64,000 bases of DNA from positions 36,840-100,839 of the forward strand of contig NZ_WHOB01000041.1 in assembly GCF_013141775.1 (NCBI RefSeq), written 5' to 3'. A model generated the notes under the pieces. It searched no databases and was not told the origin of the DNA. It saw only the letters and a program-made list of their open reading frames with translations. Below are positions 43,024 to 50,758 of this stretch, piece by piece; position 1 is the stretch's first letter; each line of letters opens with the position of its first letter. A program made the translations under genes and the position numbers. The DNA is from Paenibacillus phytohabitans (GTDB taxonomy: Bacteria; Bacillota; Bacilli; Paenibacillales; Paenibacillaceae).

Positions 43024-45687
43024 ATGCGGATGAAACGATTTCAGCAGTACGGAGGAATGGCGGTCACTCTGGCATGCAGTTTGGCGTTGATAGCAGCGGG
43101 CGGAGCGGCCTGTGTGCTGCGAGGATTCTTTTTTGCCAAGGAAATGTATCTCTTCCTGACCCTATGGTTTGTGCTGTGCGGAGTTCTAACCCTAGGGGGA
43201 CTTGTCCTGTATGCCGCCTCCTGCTGGGAAAAGCGGCTAAAGCTGAAGAGGGAGCTGGCGGGGAAGACGGAGACCGTGCGGGCGCTACCTGGAGGTGTCG
43301 TAAAGGGAGATCTAGCTGAAGCTGAGAGGTTAGCCGGAAGTGGGCGGTTGGTGACAGATAATGCCGGGAAGATTGCTGTAACGCACGCAGCAGATGAGGC
43401 ACTGTCCGGGAGTAGCCGTATGTCGGATGGCAGAGTGAGTAAAGTTACGAGGTTGAGGGCGATTGTATGGTTGTTGCCGGGCTGCTGCATTGTCATCTGT
43501 ATTCTTTACGCAATTCATGCATTCCGTGGCCCCCTATCCTCGCAAGGAACATTGGATGAATTGCTGCGCTGGGGATTCTACGCCAGCTTTGCTGTATTTG
43601 CTGTACTTGTTGCGGGGACCCGCCGGGGAGGAACTCTTCTTGCAGCAGTCTGGCATCTTCTGGGTCTCGTGATCAGCCTGTCTGCTTTATTGGCGGTATG
43701 CGGAGGCCTGCCGGTTCCTTACGCGGTAGCCTACAGCCAGTCACCTGAGGTCAGTGCTACCGGTGCCCGGCTGGCCGGACTGCTTCAGTATCCGAATGCC
43801 TTTGGCGCGGTGATGGCTGTGTTTCTGCTGGAGCGGCTATTTGCTGCTGCTTATGGCTTCAGGCTGACAGGTCCTTCGGGAACCGTGAGTGGAGAAGACT
43901 GCGCAGAGGGAGAGGTTGGAACATCCCGTGGAACGGTAAACCGAGCGGAGCAGGAGGACATAGTCAGCGGTGAAGCGGAGGGTGGAGCGGTAAGCAGAGC
44001 GGAGCAGGAGAACATAGCCAGCGGTGAAGCATCCCGTGGAGCGGTAAACCGGGCGGAGCAGGAGAACATAGCCAGCGGTGAAGCGGAGGGTGGAGCGGTA
44101 AACCGGGCGGAGCAGGAGAACATAGCCAGCGGTGAAGCGGAGGGTGGAGCGGTAAGCAGAGCGGGTGAGACCGCTATAGCTGGCAGAGCGGACCGTGCAC
44201 GGGGCTGGTCCGCAGGGCTCTGGCGGACAGCGGCGCGCCTGCTGCCGCTGTTCCCGTACGCCGCCGCGCTGCTGCTCAGCGAGTCGCGCGGCGCATGGCT
44301 GGCTGCGGCCTCCGCCGGCGCCGCAGCCCTGCTCTGGAAGCGGCAGCTGTCCGCGCCGCTTCTAATCACCGGCGCCGCGCCTGTGGCCGCCGCGGCGCTC
44401 CTGTACCGCCAGCTGGCCCGTACCGGGCTGGCGGCAGAGCCCTTGCCCGGCCTGCTGCTGCTGGCCGGGCTCTGGGCCGGCGCGCTGCTGGCCGGCCTAT
44501 GGCTGCACCGCCGCAGCTGCCGCGCGGCGGGCTGGCACCACGCCGCCATGCTGGCGCTGGCGGCGGGGGCCTGGACGGCGGCAGCCAGCGCCGTCCTGCT
44601 GCAGGTACGCGCGCGGATCACGGGGCCGTCCCCGACGGCCGCCGCGCGCGGGCTCTTCTACCGCGATGCCTGGAAGCTCGCGGCAGAGGCGCCCTGGCTG
44701 GGGCGCGGGGGCGAGACCTGGCGGCATTCGTACCTCGCCGCCCAGTCCCGCCCCTATGTAGGCAGCCAGGTGCACAGCGGTTATCTCGACATCCTGCTCA
44801 ATCTGGGGACAGCCGGTCTGGCTGCTGTCCTCCTGCTGCTGCTGGCCGCAGGCTGGCTCATATTCAAGGCGTCACCAAGGCTGCTTCCGCCTCTGCTTGT
44901 CATCATTCTGCATAGCGCAGTTGATTTTGACTGGAGCTACGGATTGATATGGCTGCTGCTCCTGCTGCTGCCTGCATGGGCTCTTGCAGAAACTATAGCT
45001 CGGCCAGTTGCGGAGGATACCGCCATCCTTACACGGCTGCGGCGATCATGGCCGTATGCAGGAATCGCCGTTCTCTGCGCCTTGACCTTCATGCTAAGCA
45101 TTCTTTCATATCAGGCGATGAGAGGGGCTGCCTTGTATAAGCAGGCCGCCCGCGTAAGCGGTGATCCTGCTGCACAAACTGCGCTGCTGCGGCAATCGCT
45201 GGCATGGAATCCAAGAGAGCCGCAGACGGCGGCCGCATTATCACGGCTGCTTCCAGAGGAGCAGGGAATGGACCTGCTGCTGGACAGTTTGCAATTCTCC
45301 CCCGGAGATGCGGCTCTGCACTGGGAACTTGCAGAGCGTTATCTGCAAGGCCGCGATCCGGGAGAGGCCTTGTACTGGGTGCGCCGCAGCCTGAAGGCGG
45401 ACATATTTAACGCCGCCAAAAGACGGGCGGCGATTGAAGGGATGCTTAAAATGGCTGAACGCGGATGGGCGGAAGGGGACAGGCGGAGGGCTGCAGACAG
45501 CGCAGCTGCCGGACTGGAACTGCTGCGGCAATACAGCCTGCTTGCTGGCAGGGAGTATAGCGCAGGCCGGCGTCATAATGACCGCGGCTTCGGGATCAAT
45601 GAACAAGCCGAAGGGGTTTACCTTCGGCTGAGAGCTTTGCAGGCACTGGCTACGCTTGATAAGCCGGAGAAGATTGTGGCCCGCTGA
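43024..45687 (+). CDS. O-antigen ligase/polymerase-like membrane protein with C-terminal TPR-like helices
   Basis: An 887-residue multi-membrane protein of the Wzy/O-antigen-ligase superfamily. The signature region is LGRGGETWRHSYLAAQSRPYVGSQVHSGYLDILLNLGTAG, with the conserved LGxGxxT and HxxYL-type residues. At least ten membrane segments are predicted; the last 190 residues are soluble and TPR-like (SGDPAAQTALLRQSLAWNPREP). Residues about 304-380 hold four copies of an 18-residue repeat (AVNRAEQENIASGEAEGG) in a loop. DNA from about 44180 to 44770 is very GC-rich. The sugar substrate is unknown. ATG 43024 follows GGGGATTTAGGA. Confidence 0.82.
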   Translation: MRMKRFQQYGGMAVTLACSLALIAAGGAACVLRGFFFAKEMYLFLTLWFVLCGVLTLGGLVLYAASCWEKRLKLKRELAGKTETVRALPGGVVKGDLAEAERLAGSGRLVTDNAGKIAVTHAADEALSGSSRMSDGRVSKVTRLRAIVWLLPGCCIVICILYAIHAFRGPLSSQGTLDELLRWGFYASFAVFAVLVAGTRRGGTLLAAVWHLLGLVISLSALLAVCGGLPVPYAVAYSQSPEVSATGARLAGLLQYPNAFGAVMAVFLLERLFAAAYGFRLTGPSGTVSGEDCAEGEVGTSRGTVNRAEQEDIVSGEAEGGAVSRAEQENIASGEASRGAVNRAEQENIASGEAEGGAVNRAEQENIASGEAEGGAVSRAGETAIAGRADRARGWSAGLWRTAARLLPLFPYAAALLLSESRGAWLAAASAGAAALLWKRQLSAPLLITGAAPVAAAALLYRQLARTGLAAEPLPGLLLLAGLWAGALLAGLWLHRRSCRAAGWHHAAMLALAAGAWTAAASAVLLQVRARITGPSPTAAARGLFYRDAWKLAAEAPWLGRGGETWRHSYLAAQSRPYVGSQVHSGYLDILLNLGTAGLAAVLLLLLAAGWLIFKASPRLLPPLLVIILHSAVDFDWSYGLIWLLLLLLPAWALAETIARPVAEDTAILTRLRRSWPYAGIAVLCALTFMLSILSYQAMRGAALYKQAARVSGDPAAQTALLRQSLAWNPREPQTAAALSRLLPEEQGMDLLLDSLQFSPGDAALHWELAERYLQGRDPGEALYWVRRSLKADIFNAAKRRAAIEGMLKMAERGWAEGDRRRAADSAAAGLELLRQYSLLAGREYSAGRRHNDRGFGINEQAEGVYLRLRALQALATLDKPEKIVAR
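43933..44170 (+). repeat. in-frame 54-bp tandem repeat inside the ligase-like gene
   Basis: Four full units (43933, 43987, 44041, 44095) and a partial fifth. Units 3 and 4 look identical, so the expansion is recent. Each encodes an 18-residue hydrophilic, acidic peptide. Confidence 0.9.
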
Positions 45688-45786
45688 ACACTGAATCTCT
45701 AAGCAGGCACTCTGTCCGGCTGAATTCATTATATGTGCATCTCCGGTAGCGTTCTTCCGGATCCCGGTGCAGTGCTGCGACCGGCT

Positions 45787-46440
45787 TCAGGCCTTGATCC
45801 CCCTTGAGATCAGCCACGAATACACATAAGGCACGATTGTAGCGATAACCAGGGCGGTGATGATCATGCTGACCGACAGAGCTTTTGGCATAAAAGCCCC
45901 CAGTGCAATCAGCAGTCCGCCAATCACCCACATGATTCCGGAGAGACGGTGGGTCTTCCGCCAGACTACAGGATTAGCCAGCGTCCAGGGTGTACGGACA
46001 CCCGTGAAATAATTATCCCTGATCTGCGGCATGAAGTTTCCGATTACTATAAACAGCAGGCCGAGACTCACAGTAGCCCACTTTCCGGCGGCAAATTGCT
46101 CATCCAGACCGTGCGTGACCGACAGCACAAGTGCAGCATCGCATATGATGCCCACTGCCAGGCGGATCATTTTATAAGCGCTTTGAAACTTAGTGTAGTT
46201 GTCTCTTTTGGGATCAATTGTACGCATAAACTGCATGGCTATTGGGAAGATCAGTCCCATGAAGGAGAAAAAAGCAATGAGGGAGCCCTTGCTCCAGTAA
46301 GTGTTAACCTTGCCTGTAATGCTGAACTGGGCAGGAAGCTGATCCGGCAGCTTGCCGTAATTCAACAATGCGTAGCCCAGCGAGAATAATCCCAAAATGA
46401 CAATCAGTGTGTCCTGCCATTTCCATTGGAAATCCTTCAT
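45787..46440 (-). CDS. sdpI: SdpI family membrane protein
   Basis: A 217-residue membrane protein: DUF1648-type N-terminus (LLNYGKLPDQLPAQFSITGKVNTYWSK) and an SdpI domain (NFMPQIRDNYFTGVRTPWTLANPVVWRKTHRLSG). In B. subtilis SdpI gives immunity to the SdpC toxin and, when bound to it, sequesters the repressor SdpR. No sdpABC toxin genes are in the window, so it may protect against toxins of neighbours or have a sensing role. Its start overlaps the end of sdpR (ATGA). Confidence 0.9.
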   Translation of the reverse strand: MKDFQWKWQDTLIVILGLFSLGYALLNYGKLPDQLPAQFSITGKVNTYWSKGSLIAFFSFMGLIFPIAMQFMRTIDPKRDNYTKFQSAYKMIRLAVGIICDAALVLSVTHGLDEQFAAGKWATVSLGLLFIVIGNFMPQIRDNYFTGVRTPWTLANPVVWRKTHRLSGIMWVIGGLLIALGAFMPKALSVSMIITALVIATIVPYVYSWLISRGIKA

Positions 46441-46823
46441 CTTGATTCACCCTCCGTGTCAAAATAATGCTCCCGGCTTCTGGCCCCCTTTGAACCTGCG
46501 CCTTTTGAGCCTAACGCATCTTCAGCCGGTTCATCCGCAATGGTCTTACTCTCCGTACCGTCCTTACCCGTACCCGTCAATTCCAGGAACCAGCCCAGCA
46601 CCTCTTCGAGCACCGTGGAGTCCAGCGAATAGAGAATAAACTGGCCTTTTCGTTCGTCCTGCACCAGTCCCGCATGCTTCAGTGCATTCAGATGATGGGA
46701 GATGCTGGGTTTGGACATATTGAAAAAATCGGCAATTTCTCCGGCCGTCCTATCCTTTTCCCGCAGCAGGCGGAGAATCTGTCTCCGGGTCGGATCAGCC
46801 AGCGCCTTGAAGGATTCATTCAA
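46437..46823 (-). CDS. sdpR: ArsR-family repressor SdpR
   Basis: A 128-residue winged-helix repressor (FKALADPTRRQILRLLREKDRTAGEIADFF and NMSKPSISHHLNALKHAGLV), close to SdpR in sequence and gene order. The C-terminal tail after residue 95 is longer than usual, hydrophilic and probably disordered. TTG 46823 is the start: GGAGG lies 8 bases upstream and the nearby ATG is out of frame. A promoter and a dyad just upstream suggest that it represses its own operon. Confidence 0.87.
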   Translation of the reverse strand: MNESFKALADPTRRQILRLLREKDRTAGEIADFFNMSKPSISHHLNALKHAGLVQDERKGQFILYSLDSTVLEEVLGWFLELTGTGKDGTESKTIADEPAEDALGSKGAGSKGARSREHYFDTEGESR

Positions 46824-46843
46824 CTCCGCAGCCTCCTTTCGAT

Positions 46844-46895
46844 ATTTAAATAATTATCTAAATGTATAATAGATCTTCATTCCACACTTTGTCAA
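46844..46895 (-). promoter_or_regulatory. sdpRI promoter and operator
   Basis: On the minus strand TTGACA (46895-46890), 18 bases, TATTAT (46871-46866). Directly after it ATTTAAATAATTATCTAAAT (46844-46863) is a dyad with a single mismatched pair and covers the transcription start, the usual place for an ArsR-type repressor. Confidence 0.7.
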
Positions 46896-47076
46896 TGCTG
46901 GAATACCTGCTTTTCTATAGCAGAGAACCGAATGTCCATTTTCCATAAGTAGAAGTCGTAAGCCTGCATATGCTAGAATAGGCTAGGAGAAGCTGGATAC
47001 ATAGAGCGGACGAGGCTTAGGATTCTGCCAGCAGAATGCCAGGCTGATTACGCAACACACGGAAGGAGAGCTGCAG

Positions 47077-47691
47077 TTGCATTTTATATCTGAACTGATT
47101 TCGCAATTATTTGAATGGATTCAGAGTTTGGGTTACTTTGGAATAATGATTGGCCTTATGATTGAAGTCATACCAAGTGAGATTGTATTGGCTTTTGGCG
47201 GCTATCTGGTGTCGCAAGGGGATATCAACTTTTTTGGCGCGGTACTGTTTGGTACGATCGGCGGTGTAGTCGCCCAGATTTTTGTGTATTGGATCGGCCG
47301 TTACGGCGGCAGACCTGTACTGGAGAAGTACGGGAAGTATATTTTTATCAAAAAGAAGCATATTGACCATTCTGAAGAATGGTTCCAGAAATACGGGACC
47401 GGCGTAATCTTCACCGCCCGTTTTATCCCGGTTGTCCGTCATGCGATCTCTGTGCCCGCTGGTATTTCGCGCATGCCGCTGGGTAAGTTCACTATGCTGA
47501 CCACGCTGGCTGTTATTCCATGGAGTGCACTGTTTGTATATCTGGGATATACTCTCGGCGATAAATGGGAGACTATTGATGAGGTCGCAGCTAAGTATAC
47601 GCATGAAATCATTCTTGCCGCACTTGCGGTTATTGTTCTGTATTTCCTGTTCAAGTGGTACAAATCCAAGAAGAAGGGTAGTGCAGTATGA
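47077..47691 (+). CDS. DedA family membrane protein
   Basis: A 204-residue DedA/VTT-domain protein with about five membrane or re-entrant segments. Family motifs: EVIPSEIVLAFGGYLVSQG, GTIGGVVAQIFVYWIGRYGGRP and FTARFIPVVRHAISVPAGISRMPLGKF. DedA members flip undecaprenyl phosphate or phospholipids; which one here is unknown. TTG 47077 is six bases after GGAAGGAGAG. The next gene overlaps its end by four bases. Confidence 0.9.
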   Translation: MHFISELISQLFEWIQSLGYFGIMIGLMIEVIPSEIVLAFGGYLVSQGDINFFGAVLFGTIGGVVAQIFVYWIGRYGGRPVLEKYGKYIFIKKKHIDHSEEWFQKYGTGVIFTARFIPVVRHAISVPAGISRMPLGKFTMLTTLAVIPWSALFVYLGYTLGDKWETIDEVAAKYTHEIILAALAVIVLYFLFKWYKSKKKGSAV

Positions 47692-48254
47692 AACAGAATG
47701 TAGCTTCTAAATTTGGTCAGGGATTGACTCCGCGCCAGTTCGTGGAAGGCATGACGAAGAACCAGCAGGCTTTTGAATCCTGGTATGAGAAGTTCGCCTG
47801 GACAGATGAGAGTGACCGGGAATATTTCGAGAGCCTGAATCACCGGGATGATCTGCGGGTACTGATTCTGGCTGCTGACTGGTGCGGAGATGTGGTTCGT
47901 AATGTCCCTGTGGTGTTCCGCATCCTGGAGACGGCAGGCATTAAGACTGAAGTGCTGATTCTGGAAGAGAATCAGGATGTTATGGATAACTTCCTGACCA
48001 TGGGCGGACGTTCGGTTCCGATCGTGATTTTTGCCGATACCGGCGGCTATGTGCTGGGCCATTGGGGACCGCGTCCGGAGCATGTACAGTCACTGATGAG
48101 AGAGTTTAAACAGCAGAACCCGGACCGCGAAGCTGCGGATTATGAGGGCAAAATCACCGAAGTGCGCAAAGCCATGGGCCAAGCCTACGGAGAAGGAACG
48201 GAATCACACGCGGTTATTGCCAAAGAGCTGCGCAGTCTGATCTCCGGATTCTAA
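47688..48254 (+). CDS. thioredoxin-like protein with single-Cys WCGD motif
   Basis: A 188-residue soluble protein with a thioredoxin fold of the Thioredoxin_9 type (LRVLILAADWCGDVVRNVPVV, then GGRSVPIVIFADTGGYVLG with the cis-Pro). The active site is WCGD, so the second Cys is absent and classical disulphide reduction is unlikely. The start overlaps dedA and the stop overlaps the next gene, so all three form an operon. Confidence 0.85.
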   Translation: MKQNVASKFGQGLTPRQFVEGMTKNQQAFESWYEKFAWTDESDREYFESLNHRDDLRVLILAADWCGDVVRNVPVVFRILETAGIKTEVLILEENQDVMDNFLTMGGRSVPIVIFADTGGYVLGHWGPRPEHVQSLMREFKQQNPDREAADYEGKITEVRKAMGQAYGEGTESHAVIAKELRSLISGF

Positions 48255-48889
48255 TGCTGATGCTTAATATTAGGTCTTATAATCTTGGACCGCTTCAGAC
48301 GAACGCTTATCTCCTGACAGGAGCCGACCCTGCCAAAGGTGTGATTATTGATCCCGGTGCCAATCCGGCTGCCCTTCTCCGTGCTGCTGAGGGTATGGAA
48401 ATAGAGGCTATCCTGCTGACTCACGCCCACTTTGATCATATTGCCGGTCTGGATGAAGTCCGCAAGGCCAAGAAATGCCCAGTGTATATCCATGCTCTGG
48501 AGAGTGATTGGCTGGGCAGTCCCAAGCTGAACGGCTCGCTGATGTGGCCTGAATCTTCCCCTCCGGTCAGTACAGATCCGGCAGAATACGATTTGGCGGA
48601 AGGCCAGATTCTGAAGCTGCTCGGTTTAACCTTCCGGGTGCTGCATACGCCTGGACACTCACCGGGGAGTGTCAGCTTCCTGTGCGGAAATGATCTGTTC
48701 TCCGGCGATGTATTGTTCAAAATGGGAGTAGGACGCACCGATCTTCCCGGCGGCAGAGAACGTGATCTGTTTGATTCGATCCGCGGTAAGCTGTACCGGC
48801 TGGATGAAGAAGTGAGGGTATTTCCCGGACATGGTCCGCGCACCTCTATCGGGTTTGAGAAGCTAAATAACCCATACGTTCAAATATAA
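48254..48889 (+). CDS. metallo-beta-lactamase-fold hydrolase (glyoxalase II-like)
   Basis: A 211-residue hydrolase with zinc motif THAHFDHIAG, then HTPGHSPG, FSGDVLF and FPGHGPRT, as in hydroxyacylglutathione-hydrolase-like and YqgX/GloB-type proteins. It probably hydrolyses a thioester such as a bacillithiol adduct; this is inference. The start overlaps the previous stop (TAATG). Its last three codons and stop lie inside a C-family repeat (see findings). Confidence 0.88.
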   Translation: MLMLNIRSYNLGPLQTNAYLLTGADPAKGVIIDPGANPAALLRAAEGMEIEAILLTHAHFDHIAGLDEVRKAKKCPVYIHALESDWLGSPKLNGSLMWPESSPPVSTDPAEYDLAEGQILKLLGLTFRVLHTPGHSPGSVSFLCGNDLFSGDVLFKMGVGRTDLPGGRERDLFDSIRGKLYRLDEEVRVFPGHGPRTSIGFEKLNNPYVQI

Positions 48890-48983
48890 GAATCTATCTG
48901 TTGCACACGATAAATTCCCCTTCTATTTCTCGCTGAAACTGTACTGTCCTTAAGCGGACAGTACAACCGTTTCCACTTGCTAT
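48881..48983 (+). repeat. dispersed hairpin repeat family C, copy 4
   Basis: CAAATATAAGAATCTATCTG, then CCTTCTATTTCTCGCTGAAAC, then GTACTGTCC-ttaagc-GGACAGTAC flanked by GAAAC/GTTTC, and CCACTTG. The hairpin arms differ from copies 1 and 2 but pair fully. Confidence 0.85.
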
Positions 48984-49093
48984 GTAACGACGTGTTTATA
49001 CCGGTTATGACATCATTCGGGAAATTAGAGATGGACAAGAAGATACAGAGTTGCTACAATAATGTTAATTAAATGTAACATTTACCTCGCGAA

Positions 49094-49137
49094 GCACGCA
49101 GACTGTGGAATAATCCCGGTTTGCGTTCTTTTTTTTG
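49094..49137 (+). terminator. terminator upstream of the sigY region
   Basis: ACGCAGAC pairs with GTTTGCGT (one wobble), with inner TGG/CC pairs; eight T follow. Confidence 0.55.
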
Positions 49138-49170
49138 TCTATATGTCTTTAATTTCATGGGAGGAAGCAG

Positions 49171-49377
49171 ATGAAGGAAGATATGCATCACCAACTGGAC
49201 TATGGGGAATTGAGAACAGACGGGGAAGGCGTGGCGGAGCAGAATTCCGTAGAATATGCTGCAGAGAATGGGGATAATAAGATATCTCTGTTCTGGCGCT
49301 TCCCCAGAGGCAAGGGAGCCGTCCAGCCATGGAGGCGCAGGCTGTGGGAATTGCAGAATAATTCTGACCCTGAATGA
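49171..49377 (+). CDS. possible small protein upstream of sigY
   Basis: A 68-codon frame starting ATG after GGGAGGAAGCAG. The N-terminus is acidic and the C-terminus basic and Trp-rich (WRFPRGKGAVQPWRRRLWEL). No family recognised. The stop codon overlaps the predicted ECF promoter of sigY. The good ribosome site favours a real gene, but it could also be chance. Confidence 0.4.
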   Translation: MKEDMHHQLDYGELRTDGEGVAEQNSVEYAAENGDNKISLFWRFPRGKGAVQPWRRRLWELQNNSDPE

Positions 49378-49402
49378 ACGATCTACAATACATAATCGTA
49401 TT
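49375..49402 (+). promoter_or_regulatory. ECF (SigY-type) promoter
   Basis: TGAACG (49375-49380), 16 bases, CGTATT (49397-49402). TGAAC with a CGTA/CGTC -10 box at this spacing is the ECF pattern, and Bacillus SigY drives its own operon from such a site. It lies 31 bases before the sigY start. Confidence 0.65.
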
Positions 49403-49433
49403 ACAGATGTGAGGAAGAGAAAGAGGAGGGACT

Positions 49434-49976
49434 ATGGGCGACGGGACGCTGGAGAAGATCAGACTGGCGCAGCAGGGGGATGCCAAGGCAACAGCTATGC
49501 TGCTGCGGGAGCATTATCCCTTCCTGTACAAGTATCTGATTAAAGCTACAATGGACCCTTCACTTGCGGAAGAACTGGCTCAGGATACAATGGTCAGATG
49601 CATGGAGAAGATGGGAAGTTACAATGGAAGCTCTGCATTTTCTTCATGGCTGATAACGATTGCCAGCCGGCTCTACATCGACCGCAAGCGGCGGTGGAAG
49701 CGTGAGTTGAAGTGGCAGAAGGAGCAGGCTCAGGAGCAGGGAAGCCGCAGTATCCGCTGGAGGTTTGAGAGCCGGAATATGGAGTGGAGTGAAGTGCTTG
49801 ATGCCTTATCCCGCCTGTCTACTGCCCACAGAATGGCTGTACTGCTGAAGCATTATTACGGATATGGCTATGATGAAATCGGCCAGATGCTGCAGATCCC
49901 TTCCGGCACGGCCAAATCAAGGGTAGCAGCCGGATTGAATCAACTGCGAAAGGAGCTGGACGAGGATGAGGTTTAA
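49434..49976 (+). CDS. sigY: ECF sigma factor SigY
   Basis: A 180-residue ECF sigma factor with region 2 (HYPFLYKYLIKATMDPSLAEELAQDTMVRCMEKMGSYNG, then FSSWLITIASRLYIDRKR) and region 4 (RLSTAHRMAVLLKHYYGYGYDEIGQMLQIPSGTAKSRV). Assignment to SigY rests on the following five genes, which match yxlC-yxlD-yxlE-yxlF-yxlG of B. subtilis in order and type. ATG 49434 follows AGAGGAGGGACT. The stop overlaps yxlC. An ECF promoter upstream suggests autoregulation. Confidence 0.9.
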   Translation: MGDGTLEKIRLAQQGDAKATAMLLREHYPFLYKYLIKATMDPSLAEELAQDTMVRCMEKMGSYNGSSAFSSWLITIASRLYIDRKRRWKRELKWQKEQAQEQGSRSIRWRFESRNMEWSEVLDALSRLSTAHRMAVLLKHYYGYGYDEIGQMLQIPSGTAKSRVAAGLNQLRKELDEDEV

Positions 49977-50292
49977 CAGTGATGAAGAGCTGCTGAATAA
50001 GCTGTCAGCAGAACTGGAGATTCTGGATCAGCACTATGCCGATGTGGCGCCCCCCTCCTTGCTGGAGCTGGAGCAGCTTATTGCGGCAGAAGCAATCCGC
50101 CGCGTGAAGCGGCAGCGCAGGGAACTGCTGATATTCTCTATAGTGGCTCTACTCCTGCTCAGCGTAGTGCTGTCTATTCTCAACTCTGCCCCGGTACTGT
50201 TCTGGGGCTTGCAGGCGCTATTTCCCCTGGCAGCACTTGGCAGTCTGGGAGTAGCACGGATCAGGCTGCGACGGGAGGATGCTGAAGAGTGA
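49966..50292 (+). CDS. yxlC: YxlC-like (DUF5345) membrane protein
   Basis: A 108-residue protein with an acidic cytoplasmic N-terminus (about 1-45) and two membrane helices (LLIFSIVALLLLSVVLSIL and LFWGLQALFPLAALGSLGV). Position and layout match YxlC, which with YxlD restrains SigY in B. subtilis. It overlaps sigY by 11 bases and the next gene by four. Confidence 0.78.
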   Translation: MRFNSDEELLNKLSAELEILDQHYADVAPPSLLELEQLIAAEAIRRVKRQRRELLIFSIVALLLLSVVLSILNSAPVLFWGLQALFPLAALGSLGVARIRLRREDAEE

Positions 50293-50510
50293 GTGAATTG
50301 CAGAAGGCGCCTTTGTGGCTGTGGCTATGTATAGCTGCTGTACTGATGCTGCAGGGGACTTGGCTGTTCCGTAATGCTCAGGGCAGAGGGAAGGGCAGAA
50401 TGGCCTGGTTCTGGGGAATTTGGGGCCTTACCGGCTTCCCGTCACCCGCTTTGTGTTATCTGCTGTTCGTAGTTCTCCCGGCTCGGCGGAAGGCCCGGCA
50501 GGAGCGCTGA
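50289..50510 (+). CDS. yxlD: YxlD-like small membrane protein
   Basis: A 73-residue protein with two membrane helices (WLWLCIAAVLMLQGTWLF and GIWGLTGFPSPALCYLLFVV) and a basic end. It starts with GTG overlapping the yxlC stop. By position it is the YxlD counterpart, a probable negative regulator of SigY. The sequence is too short for firm assignment. Confidence 0.65.
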   Translation: MSELQKAPLWLWLCIAAVLMLQGTWLFRNAQGRGKGRMAWFWGIWGLTGFPSPALCYLLFVVLPARRKARQER

Positions 50511-50566
50511 AGGCAGACATGGAAGGCGATCTCAGAATAGCAAACTGGAGTATGGAGGGTACACGG

Positions 50567-50758
50567 ATGGATAAAGTGAACTGGGGGTTGATTGCTCCGC
50601 TGCTGGCGCTGCAGATTCTGCTGGCAGTTGTGGGTCTGATCTCGCTGGCCAGGACAGAGCAGGTCCGCGGGCCCAAATGGATGTGGGTGCTGCTCCTGGT
50701 ATTTGGCAACCTGCTAGGAAGTATAGCTTATTTCACACTGGGAAGGAAAGAACTCTGA
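50567..50758 (+). CDS. yxlE: YxlE-like PLDc_N-domain membrane protein
   Basis: A 63-residue protein with two membrane helices and the PLDc_N signature (RGPKWMWVLLLVFGNLLGSIAYFTLGRKE). ATG 50567 follows GGAGGGTACACGG; the frame is open further upstream but without a site. It overlaps the ATPase gene (TGATG). Counterpart of YxlE; function unknown. Confidence 0.75.
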   Translation: MDKVNWGLIAPLLALQILLAVVGLISLARTEQVRGPKWMWVLLLVFGNLLGSIAYFTLGRKEL

